A DNA stretch of 64,000 bases from Podochytrium sp. JEL0797 (GCA_027596195.1 JADGJG010000022.1:1-64000); one strand, 5' to 3'; shown: positions 33,935 to 45,029, counted from the stretch's first letter. Notes: generated from the letters alone by a model not told the origin. Made by a program: numbers and translations.

Positions 33935-34948
33935 TCATGCCTCCACCTCCCATCCCATTGGCACACAAACAGTCCTCCCCACTGTCCTCGAAAAACACAT
34001 GGTCACCGTCACATCCACCATCGCTTCGGCCCCGTGCACCACCTGCACGGTGCCTCTCTGCACTTTGCCAGACTCTGTCGCAATACGCGTGATATTAAGC
34101 GCACTCGCTGGCAAACTCGGCAAACCGAACGCCGCTGTCTCATGCACGCCTTCCTCTGTGCGCGCGCATTCGCGATGGTGTTCGGATTCCCAGTCAGACG
34201 CTTGACACAGCGGGGAACAATACGCGACACAGTGGCATCCTTCACAGGCCGTGAGTGTCACATTTTGACTCAACGGAGATGCGCCGCACCAAAAGCACAC
34301 AGTCAAGCTCGTGCAAGTCTGCTCTGGAGTTGGTTTCTTCAAAATCACCGTTCCACAAGTTTTCAACTTGTCCGCGTCCACTTGCAGCGTATGGTTCAAG
34401 ACAATGCATTCGTCCTCAACAGTGCTGTACAGGTAAGCATCGCAGATTTCGGGCATGTTCAAAAAGAAGGAAATGAGCTGGGCCATTTGCTGCTTGTGCG
34501 CAGGGTCGCGGATGGGAGGCAGTGGGAGCGGCGGGTCGATCTTTTCTGCGGCCATGATGAAATCGAACGGGAGCGATTGGAGGGCAGCAGCAAAGTCTTT
34601 GAGCTGGGTAATCTCGGATTTCGTGAGCGCGCAGACGGCGAGTCGTGTCGCGTTGGCCAGGAACCACCATTTGGGACTCGTGGTCGATGCAGTGGGGAGC
34701 TTAACGCCCCAGAGTTGAGGGGAGTCAAAGAGACATTGTTGGGCGAGGGTGGTTGGTGAAAGGAGGTTGGCAGTTGTGAGGGATTTGAGCCAGGCGGTTT
34801 GGAACTGGGTGACTGTCGCGGCGGAGGGGGTCACGCCCATCCACATGGATTGCGGGATATATTGCTTGAATCCAGATCCAAGGAGGAGGCCGATGGGGAG
34901 GTCCGGGGGTGAAGGGGGGGGAACAGGGATGTCGGAAGCGGTGGCCAT
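33935..34948 (-). CDS. MYND zinc-finger protein
   Basis: Single exon, 337 residues. A Pro-rich start is followed by about 200 residues of mixed fold and then a MYND finger near residues 222-262 (CFWCG, CEGC, AYCSPLCQASDW, HHREC). All seven Cys and the His of the finger are visible. The last 70 residues show weak similarity in style to the end of the MYND protein at 20848 (GKVQRGTVQVV next to a conserved hydrophobic strand). No catalytic domain is recognised. The start is the ATG before ATASDIP; further upstream the frame is open but Cys-rich and unlike protein. Confidence 0.8.
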   Translation of the reverse strand: MATASDIPVPPPSPPDLPIGLLLGSGFKQYIPQSMWMGVTPSAATVTQFQTAWLKSLTTANLLSPTTLAQQCLFDSPQLWGVKLPTASTTSPKWWFLANATRLAVCALTKSEITQLKDFAAALQSLPFDFIMAAEKIDPPLPLPPIRDPAHKQQMAQLISFFLNMPEICDAYLYSTVEDECIVLNHTLQVDADKLKTCGTVILKKPTPEQTCTSLTVCFWCGASPLSQNVTLTACEGCHCVAYCSPLCQASDWESEHHRECARTEEGVHETAAFGLPSLPASALNITRIATESGKVQRGTVQVVHGAEAMVDVTVTMCFSRTVGRTVCVPMGWEVEA

Positions 34949-35294
34949 ATTGATCGACTTGGAAAAAAAACAAAAAACACTTTCTCCCACCCAACACCCA
35001 CCCACTGCCCTTAATGGTAAAAAACAACACGGCCGAAACAATCGGTTTGGAACACGTCATCCCGGTCACATCCAACCTCGATGTTCTCACTCAAATTCCA
35101 CCTTCAGTTGCGAACAACGCGGGCGGAATTCTGACTCTCTTTCTCTCTTGTCCTTTCCTTCTTTTCCATTTCTTTTCTTGGTTCTGCATTGGTTCTGCAT
35201 TGGTTCCGGTTGTTTGTGGCGGAGGCGGAAAATGGTTTTGCCCAGTGTGTGATTCATCGCGCCACTGCCAGAATCATCACCAAATCACACCAAA
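34949..35294. other. Divergent intergenic region
   Basis: 346 bp between the starts of the MYND gene and the FMN-binding gene. Pyrimidine-rich around 35130-35180. An open frame starting near 35014 is discounted because it overlaps the downstream gene in another frame. Confidence 0.5.
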
Positions 35295-36014
35295 ATGGCC
35301 ACTTTCGAATCCCCCACCCCCAAGGCCCTCAACGCTGTACACCGCCTCAAAGATCGCGCTTCTTACGACGAAGAATCCGTCTACACTGTCCTTGACCACG
35401 GCTTGATTGCCCACGTTGGCTTCACCCTTCCGGCCTCCATCGACGGGAGCTCCAACCTAGAAGACTGGCCCATTGTGATGCCTATGGCTTACGCACGCAT
35501 CAACAACACAATCTACCTGCACGGATACGTGTCCGGACGGCTCATGAAGGCTTTGGCCGGAACTGGTGAAGTCGGCATCACCAAATCCGCGATCACAGTC
35601 ACCTTGGTCGATGGTCTCGTGATGGCCGTGTCTCCGTTCTCGCACAGCATGAATTACAGATCATGCTGTGTGTTTGGGTACCCTGAGCTCGTTACGGATC
35701 AGGAGGAAAAGGAAACTGCCCTCTCGGCCATCACGAATCATTGTTTCAAGGGCGGTGATCGATGGGGTAGCACGCGTAAAACGAGCAAGGTGGAATATCA
35801 AACTACCAAAGTGATTCGCGTGGATATTGAAGCGGCGAGTGTCAAGCAGCGTGCTGGGCAGGCTCATGATGAGGAAGCCGACATGGCGTTGGATAATGTA
35901 TTTTCGGGTGTTCTTCCTCTAGTTGCGAAGTGGGGCATTGCGGAACCCACAGAATACAACCGCGCGCCTGTTCCGGACTATGTAAAAAAGATGGAGGGCA
36001 CCGATGCTTCCTGA
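35295..36014 (+). CDS. FMN-binding split-barrel protein, Pyridox_ox_2 / NimA-like
   Basis: Intronless, 239 residues. Typical features of the flavin-nucleotide-binding family are RLKDRASYDEES, HVGFTLPA, PMAYARINNTIYLHGYVSGRLMKAL, the MNYRSCCVFG strand, and a GDRWGSTR-type loop before the C-terminal helix. The proteins bind FMN as dimers and reduce small molecules; members are sometimes annotated as nitroimidazole reductases, but the natural substrate is unknown. It is not closely related to the other split-barrel protein at 29635. The stop is followed by AATAAA at 36017. Confidence 0.86.
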   Translation: MATFESPTPKALNAVHRLKDRASYDEESVYTVLDHGLIAHVGFTLPASIDGSSNLEDWPIVMPMAYARINNTIYLHGYVSGRLMKALAGTGEVGITKSAITVTLVDGLVMAVSPFSHSMNYRSCCVFGYPELVTDQEEKETALSAITNHCFKGGDRWGSTRKTSKVEYQTTKVIRVDIEAASVKQRAGQAHDEEADMALDNVFSGVLPLVAKWGIAEPTEYNRAPVPDYVKKMEGTDAS

Positions 36015-36216
36015 TGAATAAAGCAGAGTTTGATCGAGAGAAGTGCAGCGCTCGAATACGCGAATGACGAACTCATATGAGCGGGTGGTGATGAAATATG
36101 TTGAAAATTGGAGTCAGGCAATGCTGAATGGCGTGTGCTTATCATTCAGCGCGTGCCCGGACCACCATTTCTTTGGTGGCGACAAAGCTGTCGCGTGCCC
36201 TCGCTCTTATTTGGCG

Positions 36217-36222
36217 CACGTG
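36217..36222. promoter_or_regulatory. CACGTG box upstream of phosphatase 1
   Basis: CACGTG, 55 bp before the ATG at 36278, within a block conserved in all three phosphatase promoters (CGCGTGCCCTCGCTCT just upstream). In yeasts CACGTG is the Pho4 site that induces phosphatase genes during phosphate starvation. Confidence 0.55.
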
Positions 36223-36277
36223 ATGCGTGGCTTGGCAAATAAAGGCTAGGCTTTTTGAACAAAAAATCTTTGAAAAA

Positions 36278-37330
36278 ATGCACGCGATCGCAGCTATTCT
36301 CACCATCTCGGCTGCCTTGACTGGACTCGTCGCTTCTGCCCCGCTGGAGCGCGACGCCACCTCGTGCAGGTAAACTTCGCCCTTTCCACGCACTTCCTAC
36401 GAATGGATCCCACACTGTTCGCCCACTCAAAATCCCATACCTTCACAGAGCGATCCAAAACTACATGGTTATCGTATTGGAGAACGAAGACGCGCAGGAC
36501 GTTCTTGCCGACCCATACTTGGGCGGCGATCTTGCGTCGAGAGGATACCTCATGACCAACTACAACGGCGTGGCCCACCCTTCGCAGCCAAACTACATCG
36601 CCATGGTTTCTGGAAGCACTAATGGGTGCCACGACGACAACAATATCAACATCAACGCTGTGAGTGACCGGAACTCGCAGGAACTCGGCATTTTGACGTT
36701 TCTGATTCGAGTATTTTGCACACAGAAATCCGTCGCTGATCTGTTGGAAGCCAAGGGCCTCTCCTGGAAGAACTATGCCGAAGGATATCCCGGAGGCTGT
36801 TCGCTCGGATCTGGGTACACCACTGACGGTCTCGTTTACCGCCGCAAGCATGTTCCCTTCATCTCGTTCACCAACATCCAAACCCAAGCGACCCGCTGTG
36901 CCAAAATTGTCCCCGCCAGCCAGCTTGACCAAGACATCGCTTCCGGAACGCTTCCTTCGTACATGTTTTACACACCCGACATGAACAACGATGGCCATGA
37001 CACGAATATTCCCACCTCGTCTGCCTGGTTGCAAGGATTCTTGGAACCGTTACTTATGAACCCGTTGTTCGCCAACACATTGTTCCACATTGTGTACGAT
37101 GAATCCTACACGTCGTATGTATCTTGGATGGAGGTTCAAAATTTTTGTTCAAACTAACCATCGGAAAATTAGATTCTCTCTTCATTGGAGCCGGAATCAA
37201 AGGCGCAGGAGTTACGGATGACACGCCCTACGACCATTATTCTGGCCTCGCCACTGTGGAGCAGATCTTTGGCCTCGGAAACCTCGGGTTGAACGACGCC
37301 ACCGCCAACACGATTCCATTTGCTTGTTAA
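36278..37330 (+). pseudogene. Acid phosphatase-like gene 1 with damaged 3' end
   Basis: Exons 36278-36369, 36449-36659 and 36726-37114 parallel copies 2 and 3 and encode a signal peptide, VIVLENEDAQ, HPSQPNYIAM and DMNNDGHD. A 17-bp stretch that ends exon 3 in copy 3 is missing here, so the splice donor GTATGT directly follows ACGTC. Splicing to the intact last exon (37173-37330) then runs out of frame and stops early; reading through also stops at 37156-37158. The final 52 codons, ending in FGLGNLGLNDATANTIPFAC, are therefore stranded. The catalytic core is intact, so a shortened protein might still be made. Labelled pseudogene with that reservation. Confidence 0.65.
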
Positions 37331-37705
37331 AAACAAGATTTAGCGCGTTTCTATTCGAATAAAATCGCCCGGAGCTGGCCTTCAACTTTTTCTTTGTCAA
37401 TCACCTCCATCCTCGCTTTTTAATTAATTGTCCGAAAATAGAAAAGGGTCGAGATCAGAGTTGAGGTATTCAAGGAAGCATTCAGGGCAGAGAGACGACG
37501 AAGAAACGTGTTGAAGACTCGGAGTCACGCGGAGTGGCACGTGCCACGAATCTTGCGTGCCCCAGTCCACCTTATCCTAACGCGGTATCATGCAGCGCGT
37601 GCCCAAGTCCACCAAAAAATAGCTCGCGTGCCCTCGCTCTCATGTGGTGCACGTGATGTCTGCCTTAAAAGCAGATCCATTCGGCCAAAGAATCAGTCAC
37701 CAAAA
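37331..37705. promoter_or_regulatory. Promoter region of phosphatase 2
   Basis: Contains the 3' flank of copy 1 (TTTCTATTCGAATAAAAT), a palindromic GGCACGTGCC at 37536-37545 and the conserved CACGTG at 37650-37655, 50 bp before the ATG. The flanks of the last match those in copies 1 and 3. Confidence 0.55.
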
Positions 37706-38728
37706 ATGCACGCAATCGCAGCCGTTCTCGCCGTCTCAGCCACTTTGACTGGACTCATCGCTTCTGCCTCAGCTACTCCATGCGGGTAAATCTCTCCTCC
37801 TCCCAAGCGCTGGATCCGCCACTGTTTCCCCTTACTCAAAATCCCATACTTTGACAGGGCGATCCAAAACTACATGGTTATCGTATTGGAGAACGAAGAC
37901 GCGCAGGCCGTTCTTGCCGACCCATATTTGGGAGGCAATCTTGCGTCGAGAGGATACCTCATGACAAACTACAACGGCGTGGCCCACCCTTCGCAACCAA
38001 ACTACATTGCAATGGTTTCCGGAAGCACCAACGGGTGCACCAACGACAACAATATTAACATCAAGACTGTGAGTGATCAGAACTCACCATTTTGACTTTT
38101 CTGATTCGAGTATTTTGCGCACAGAAATCCGTCGCTGATCTGTTGGAAGCCAAGGGTCTCTCCTGGAAGAACTACGCTGAAGGATATCCCGGAAGCTGCT
38201 CGCTTGGATCTAGCTACACCACCTACTATCGCAAGCACGTCCCCTTCATATCTTTCACCAACATCCAAACCCAAGCGACCCGCTGCGCCAAAATTGTCCC
38301 CGCCAGTCAACTTACCAAGGACATCGCTTCCGGAACGCTTCCTACGTACATGTTTTACACGCCCGACATCAACAACGATGGCCATGACACAGACATTCCC
38401 ACTTCGTCTGCCTGGTTGAAAGGTTTCTTGGAGCCGTTGCTTGTGAACCCGTTGTTTTCCAAGACATTGTTCCACATTGTGTACGATGAGTCTCACACGA
38501 CGTCTCCCAACAAGATTTGTAAGTTCATATTATTTTTTGAGTGCACTCAATTGCTAACTGGAATGTTCAGACTCTCTCTTCATTGGAGCCGGAATCAAGG
38601 GTGCAGGAGTTGCGGACAACAATGCTTACACCCACTATTCTGGCCTCGCCACTGTGGAGCAGATCTTTGGCCTCGGAAACCTTGGGTTGAACGATGCCAC
38701 TGCCAAAACGATTCCATTTACTTGTTAA
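37706..38728 (+). CDS. Secreted acid phosphatase, phosphoesterase family, gene 2
   Basis: Four exons (37706-37785, 37858-38068, 38125-38518, 38571-38728) encode 280 residues. Exon 1 is a signal peptide (MHAIAAVLAVSATLTG). The rest matches the fungal phosphoesterase family PF04185: VIVLENEDAQ (metal-binding Glu), GVAHPSQPNYIAM (nucleophile region), NCAK-like and Cys-containing surface loops, DINNDGHD (metal site) and IVYDES. These enzymes hydrolyse phosphomonoesters outside the cell to supply phosphate. Compared with copy 3 it lacks four residues (GLV plus one) at the YTTYYRKH loop. All residues I can match to the active site are kept. Confidence 0.88.
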
Positions 38729-39189
38729 AACCATGCTTTGCGTGTTTTTATTTGAATAAAACTTTCCGGAGTTGGCCCTCAGTCTTTCTTTTCTTTTGTC
38801 GGGTTTGTCCGATTCAAGTTGCTACCACCTTTTCCTTGTCCGAATATATATAAAAGGGTGCAGAGAAGAGCTGATAATTCTAGAACGCAACATTGTTGGC
38901 CCTGGTATTTCGGGTGTTCAGCAGCATCCCGGGCAGGTGCATGAGAGGACGACGGCGAAACGTGTTGAAAACTCCGAGTCACGCGGAATGGCACGAGCCA
39001 CGAATTCGCTTGGTCGTTGTCACGCAGCGCGTGCCCCAGTCCACAAATCCTTGCGCGGCATCATGCAGCGCGTGCCCAAGCCACCATTTCTTTGGTGGCG
39101 ACAATGCTGTCGCGTGCCCTCGCTCTTATTTGGTGCACGTGACTTTTGCTTTAAAAGCAGAGCCATTGGCCAAAAAATCATCCACCAAA
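38729..39189. promoter_or_regulatory. Promoter region of phosphatase 3
   Basis: Carries the copy-2 3' flank, an inverted repeat CCACC..TTT..GGTGG near 39080-39097 (also before copy 1 near 36162-36179), the conserved CGCGTGCCCTCGCTCT block and CACGTG at 39136-39141, 48 bp before the ATG. A TATA-like TTTAAAAG lies between the box and the start. Confidence 0.55.
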
Positions 39190-40223
39190 ATGCACGCAAT
39201 CACAGCCATTCTCGTCATCTCAGCCACTTTGACTGGGATCGTCTCCTCTGCCCCAGCTATCCAATGCAGGTACTCTTTTCTCATCCCGCGCACCGGATCC
39301 GCCACCACTGCCGCCCACTCAAAACCCCATACCTTCACAGAGCGATCCAAAACTACATGGTTATCGTATTGGAGAACGAAGACGCGCAGGACGTTCTTGC
39401 CGACCCATACTTGGGCGGCGATCTTGCGTCGAGAGGGTACCTCATGACAAACTACAACGGCGTGGCCCATCCTTCGCAGCCAAACTACATCGCCATGATT
39501 TCTGGAAGCACCAACGGGTGCCACAACGACAACAATATTAACATTAAAACTGTGAGTAATCGGAACTCGCTATTTTGACGTTTCTTATGTGAGTTTTCTG
39601 GCGCAGAAATCCATCGCTGATCTGTTGGAAGCCAAGGGCCTCTCCTGGAAGAACTATGCCGAAGGGTATCCTGGAGGCTGCTCACTTGGATCTGGATACA
39701 CCACCAATGGTCTCGTCTACCGCCGCAAGCATGTTCCCTTCATCTCATTCAACAACATCCAAACCCAAGCGACCCGCTGTGCCAAAATTGTCCCCGCCAG
39801 CCAGCTTGACCAAGACATCGCTTCCGGAACGCTTCCTTCGTACATGTTTTACACACCCGACATGAACAACGATGGCCATGACACGAATATTCCCACCTCG
39901 TCTGCCTGGTTGCAAGGATTCTTGGAACCGTTACTTATGAACCCGTTGTTCGCCAACACATTGTTCCACATTGTGTACGATGAATCCTACACGTCGTCTC
40001 CCAACAGCATTTGTATGTATCATGCCGTTTTGAGTGCACTCAATCTTACCATTTAAAACGTCCAGACTCTCTCTTCATTGGAGCCGGAATCAAGGGTGCG
40101 GGAGTTACGGACAGCAATTCTTACACCCATTATTCTGGTCTCGCCACCGTGGAGCAGATCTTTGGCCTCGGAAACCTCGGATTGAACGACGCCAACGCCA
40201 AAACGATTCCATTTACTTGTTAA
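39190..40223 (+). CDS. Secreted acid phosphatase, phosphoesterase family, gene 3
   Basis: Four exons (39190-39269, 39341-39551, 39607-40012, 40066-40223) encode 284 residues. The exon plan is the same as copy 2, with identical exon 2 and exon 4 lengths. A signal peptide (MHAITAILVISATLTG) is followed by VIVLENEDAQ, HPSQPNYIAM, DMNNDGHD, IVYDES and a Cys-terminal end. It is closer to copy 1 than to copy 2 across exon 3, where a long stretch is almost identical, suggesting recent duplication or gene conversion between copies 1 and 3. Likely an extracellular phosphatase induced by phosphate shortage, as judged from the promoter boxes. Confidence 0.9.
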
Positions 40224-40624
40224 AAAACTTCAAATCATGCTTTTACGTGTTTCTATTTGAATAAAACTTCCCGGAGCTGACACCTCAGCCATAGACACAT
40301 TTATTTTTGGCCCGCCAACCCGCGTTTGCAAGCTCTTCCGCATGGCCAGATCCACGCTTTCGACACGCTTTATCTGTTGAGCAGGGCGAAGTGTTGCTCT
40401 CTTTTGCGTAAAACTACTTCACATTGACTTAAATTCTTTTAAAATATTTAATTTAAAAATCCGCCTTACGAAGGAGGGGGAAAGGGGGGATTGACACCGA
40501 ATAATCAATCAAATTATTGGAATCTGAAATACGAGATCCCCTATGGTCATTATAGCATCTATGGAAGAAAGCGTTAAAATAAAAAAAAAGTCGTCAGACT
40601 TGTCAAAACAACGTTCAAAAAAGA
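40224..40624. other. Gene-free, AT-rich stretch
   Basis: About 400 bp with the 3' flank of phosphatase 3, an AT-rich block near 40430-40460 and a short A run just before the next start. No gene is supported. Confidence 0.5.
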
Positions 40625-41721
40625 ATGAGCGAAAGTGGTTTGCGCAGGCTCTTTCCGTCGCTTACGTCCCTCGTTGAAACACACACCCCATCTGTTTGGC
40701 GCCATATCTTCCCCCCTGAGTCCCGCAGTCTCTGCCCTCAGGATCCCATTTCTTTTGACGTCACCGGCTTCGTTCCTTCCGAATACCACGCACACGTGCT
40801 CTCGTTCCTTGGCCATGACACCTCACCCATCACAAATCTCGCATCGCTCCCCATCCGCAGTCCGATCCTCCTGATTCTCTCTCTTGTGGGGCTTGGCGTC
40901 GGGCTGCACGGATTTTTTGTGATTCGCGAGAAGTCGTGGACGTGGCGACGAGTTTATTTATGGTACGCCGTTATGAATGCGGGTGCGATACTGTGTCACA
41001 ATCTTGCGGAAGAGGAGTCATGGATCCGGAGTGTTGGTTGGTCAATTGATGTCGCCGCAACTGGGAGGTGAGTCGCAACTCTCCAAACACCAAGCCTGTC
41101 AAACTCACAATAACAAAAAACCCCGCCTACAGCCTTTCACTCAACATGCTCCTTGCGTGCATCTATCAACCATTTCCCACCTCTAGTCCTCGCACACAAA
41201 CCCGCGACAGCACCACAATCTCTCACCTCTCGCTCCTCACCACCGCGTTCCTCTTCCTCGCGGCTTACCTCGGAATCTGCATTAACCCACCTGTTGCATA
41301 CACCCCAGAAGTAATCTACCTCTTCATCACGAGCCTATCCGCCTTAGTGGTATTTGCAAAGCTGATCCTCCCAGCTGCCGTGCTTCCTTCCTCCATCCCT
41401 CGCGCCACCCCACTCGGCCGCGTATCTCTCATCCTCGCATTCACTTTCGTATTAATGGGTGCAACGGGAATTGCAGCTGACCGCCATTATTGTGCCTGGG
41501 TCGTTGCACTGGGTGACGCGAAATCGGGGGTTCTGCGCAGCGTGAGCTTTTTGGACGCATTTTTTGCAGGATGTTTGGCTGGGATGCAGGTGCTGCTTGT
41601 GTATGTTTTGTGGGGGTGTCGTGAGGAGAAGGGCGGGGTGGGAGGGTTCGCAAGGGAGGTGGTTGGGGCTGTGAAGGCGAAGCGTGGGGGTCGGAAGGAT
41701 GCGAGGAAGAAAGTGGAATGA
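40625..41721 (+). CDS. Multipass membrane protein of unknown family
   Basis: Two exons (40625-41067, 41133-41721) give 343 residues. About six or seven hydrophobic segments are visible (ILLILSLVGLGVGLHG, LYLWYAVMNAGAIL-like, LLTTAFLFLAAYLGI, YLFITSLSALVVFAKLIL, LILAFTFVLMGATGI, FFAGCLAGMQVLLVYVL). Between segments are CHNLAEEESW and AADRHYCAW, which look like conserved polar sites. The C-terminus is a basic cytosolic tail (KAKRGGRKDARKK). I cannot name the family; the His/Asp pairs near membrane faces would fit an enzyme of the ceramidase/PAQR type, but that is a guess. Confidence 0.75.
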
Positions 41722-41823
41722 TCAAGTAGCAATTGAAGTTACTGGATAAAACAAAATCGCCACCGCTCACAAGCCGCAATCGGTTATCCATTTTGAAAAA
41801 TCTTGATCAAAAATCAGGAAACG

Positions 41824-43290
41824 ATGGTGCGGTTTTCTCCCTTCTGTGGCATTCGCTTACTGACAGTCTCTCCCTTTACCAGAACGATTACGAGGTATTT
41901 ATATAGCGGCAAAGCTCGGCTGAATCGACCGGCAACGCAACAGATCGGCAAAACCCTCGGCGAAGGAAGTTACGCCCTCGTCAAAGAGGCCACCAAGGTA
42001 CGATCCATACCCACCGCTTAACTATACAGCGCTCCAACCCCACTCCTTCTCACGATCTCTCCCCCCCGCAGATCAGCACGGGCGAGAAATTCGCAGTCAA
42101 AGTGATCAACAAGGAATTCATGCTCAACATCCACAAGCCACACCTGATTGCCAACGAAGTCGAAGTGTTGAAGAAGGTGTCCAAGGGCAGTCCTTTCATT
42201 GTTTCGCTGTACGATTGTGAGTGTCGTTAGTGGACCACTCAAAATTGACCAAAACACAAGCATTCGATGACGAAGAAAACTTCTACTTGGTGATGGATTG
42301 TGAGTTTTTACTTTATTATTCAATCATGAGTCTTGATCTGTGCTCCGCGCGCGTCCGTTCTGTAACTGAACGCCCGATTTAATCACAATTGACAGTGTGC
42401 ACGGGCGGAGATCTGTTTGACCGCATCGTTGAACGAGGCTCATTTTTCGAGGAAGACGCGGCTGAAATTATCTACTCGGTCCTCAAAGCGGTGGAATACA
42501 TGCACTCTCAAAATATTGTTCACAGAGACATCAAGGTCCGTTCCATCTCCTGTTATCCCTCTCTACACAGCATCGAATATTCGCCAACTATTCGATTATT
42601 ACCATACTCCCCGTTCCCCAGCCCGAAAACCTCATTTTCAAGTCCAAAACCTCCAAACACGTCCTCCTTGCCGATTTCGGACTCTCCAAACTTACCACTG
42701 ACACTCAATCCCCCCTCCGCACCGCCTGCGGTACCATGGGATACATGGCCCCTGAAATCCTCGAGAAAACGGGACACGGCAAGCCCGTGGACATGTGGGC
42801 CGTCGGCGTCATGACGTATTTCTGGCTCTGTGGATACCCCCCCTTCCGTGGTGGCATGGAGCTCTACAACACCCTGATTGGACAGTTTGATTTCAAGCCG
42901 GATGAATATTGGAAGGATATTTCGGACCCGGCCAAGGATTTCATCCGGAAGTTGATTGTTGTGGAGCCGGGGAAGAGAATGACGGCGACGCAGGCGTTGC
43001 AGCACCCGTGGATTGTGGAATATGCGACTCCGATTGTTTTGGAGGCAGAGGCTGTGAAGCGCGTGGCGACTGCGGACTTGGCGCCGAGAATTTCTGGGAA
43101 GCGGTTCCGCGGTGCGATTCATGCGGTGATGGCTTCGAATCGACTCAAGAGTGGTGGATCGGGGAGGAGCTTGAGTGATGGGTCCACTTTGGGCTCTGCC
43201 TCGGTGCAAGAAGGTGTTTGGGAGGAGAGCCCGGTTTCGACAAAGCGGAAGGCGGTGACGGATGTGGACGACGGTGACAACCCGATGTGA
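41824..43290 (+). CDS. CaMK-type serine/threonine protein kinase
   Basis: Five exons (41824-41997, 42072-42216, 42261-42299, 42396-42535, 42622-43290) give 388 residues. The kinase core is complete: glycine loop [15 protein letters not shown] lysine, [27 protein letters not shown] across intron 4, [16 protein letters not shown] and [11 protein letters not shown]. The DLFDRI and GYPPF motifs and the YWKDIS segment place it in the calcium/calmodulin-dependent group (CaMK1-like). A basic helix after the core (residues about 315-345, [17 protein letters not shown]) fits the autoinhibitory and calmodulin-binding position. One exon is only 39 bp. The N-terminal 40 residues are unlike other kinases, so the start may be further in. 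Confidence 0.88.
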
Positions 43291-43408
43291 TTCGTGCGCT
43301 GAGAAAAGAGATTCTTTATGAGGTTATCGAAAGCAAATAGGAAATGAAGTTCTGATAATCCCCCTGGAATGCATGGGTTCCTGGTGCGTGCCCGCTCCCC
43401 CTGGCACT

Positions 43409-44984
43409 TTATTTGCGCTTCCGCAATGCGTCCTCCCCACCGCTGACATTCTCCTTCCCGACACCCTCTCCCTGAATCGCAAACGGTTCCACGTCTTGGG
43501 CCTCTTCCGCGTCCTCGATATCATCGTACCGGCTGCCACTCACTTCCCCCGAAGGCTGGTGGTCAAGTTGCTCCTCACTTCCCACTTCTCCTCCCAGAGT
43601 TCCCTCCATCACGCCATTAGGTCCATTCGAATCGACCCCATTCACTTGCTCATTCAGCACCGTATCCGTCAACATCGCACCCTCCTCGTTCGAAACGAAC
43701 GCGCCATTTCGTCCCAAACTCGGTGAAATCTGGGCCGAAGATTCATCGCCACTGAACTGGGGGTGCTGTTGCTGCGAATACATGCGATTGTCGACGCTGT
43801 TGCTGCGACTGCGACTGAGTTCACGGTGGTGCTGAACTTCTTGGAACGGCGCGTTGAGGTAACCACAACTCTTGCATTTGAATTCTTTTGAGAGAGGAAG
43901 AGAAAATGTCAGGACTGGTTGCCGCGAAATAGAATTAAGTGGACAGAGGGGATGGGGTGACTCAACTGATGGTCTCATACAGTTCTGGCGGGCACAGCCC
44001 GTTGTGGTCAAAACACGATTGACAAACCAACGCGTATTTCGTTTGAGGGCCTTCGGTGTCGCCCACAACGGCATCCATCACGCGATCGAACCAGGTGGAC
44101 TGCGAGGGTGTGAGGGCAGCGGGCGATTTCTGAATTGTGATGGATGGCGTCCCGCCGTTGGGCAATTGGTTCATGGGCGTACTAAAGGGAGTTTCGGAGC
44201 CGTGAGGTTGTTGGTTCGGCATGGGTCCTGGTTTGACGGGAGTCTGCATGGTGTTGTGCGGAGTTCCTGGCGAATGAATTTCGTGAGATGCAGAAACGGG
44301 TAGAATTCTAGTCTTCATACCTTGCGGGTGGGGAATTTTGGCTTTCGGGGTCGCTGCCTTGGGTCGCAACTGTTTCGGAGGAGTATCAAACTTGTCGAGG
44401 AGGTTTTTGGTCGTGTCTAATCAATTTCGCACCGGTTCAGGGATACAAAGAGAAGGAAAGGAGTTTAAGAGACTCACAGTATCCCGTCTTCTTTTTGAGT
44501 TCTTCAACCTTGAGTTTCTGGTTCGTTCGGAGCAAATCGAGGTTCCGACCTGCACAGGATTCGAGTTGTGTGAGAAACCCCCCGCAAGGAGCAGATCAGA
44601 CAGGGGATTACCGTTGGATCGAATCTTCGCCTTGTACCAAATATCGACCAGAATGCGCGAATAGTAGATGCTGGAAGCGCAAAGAAGGGTCAACGCAAGG
44701 ACCCAACACTTCTCCAAAGCCCTCTCTCACCACACGGGAAACAGAGTCAGCACAGCAACCTTGATCAGCCACACACTCGCCGTGTCATCCACGGGCGAGA
44801 GCACCGTGAAATAGCCCACCAGGTAGGCCGCATACAACCCGCCGAGGTACCGCAAAATCACGGCTTGCCAGGCTGCGTTGAGCTCGGCGTAGGAAACCAT
44901 GTTCTCCTCAGTGCGTTTGATGTCGTCCTCGATGCCCTGGAGCACCTCAGCGTAATCCTGCTCCGAGGTGAACCACTTGAGCAT
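43409..44984 (-). CDS. LNPK: Lunapark, ER three-way-junction protein
   Basis: Six exons (44984-44731, 44670-44612, 44549-44478, 44416-44321, 44266-43967, 43884-43409) encode 418 residues. Two hydrophobic segments near the N-terminus flank a short loop (about 35-90). A coiled-coil and linker follow (RNLDLLRTNQKLKVEELKKKTGYY, then TTKNLLDKFDTPPK), then a Pro-rich part and the lunapark zinc ribbon YALVCQSCFDHNG ... FKCKSCGYLNAP, split by the fifth intron. These four Cys bind one zinc and mediate dimerisation. The protein stabilises three-way junctions of tubular ER. The C-terminus is acidic. It sits 45 bp downstream of SAP30 on the same strand. Confidence 0.92.
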
Positions 44985-45029
44985 TTCGAAATGGAAGATG
45001 TTTTTTATTGGCGTTTCACTTTCGTCCGT

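Noticed and set aside
35014..35406. Open frame upstream of the FMN-binding gene
   Set aside because: It overlaps the start of the well-supported gene at 35295 in another frame and looks like translated leader sequence.
36278..40223. Phospholipase C as the identity of the three phosphoesterases
   Set aside because: They belong to the same Pfam family as bacterial phospholipase C, but the small size, signal peptide and LENEDAQ / HPSQPNY motifs fit fungal acid phosphatases better.
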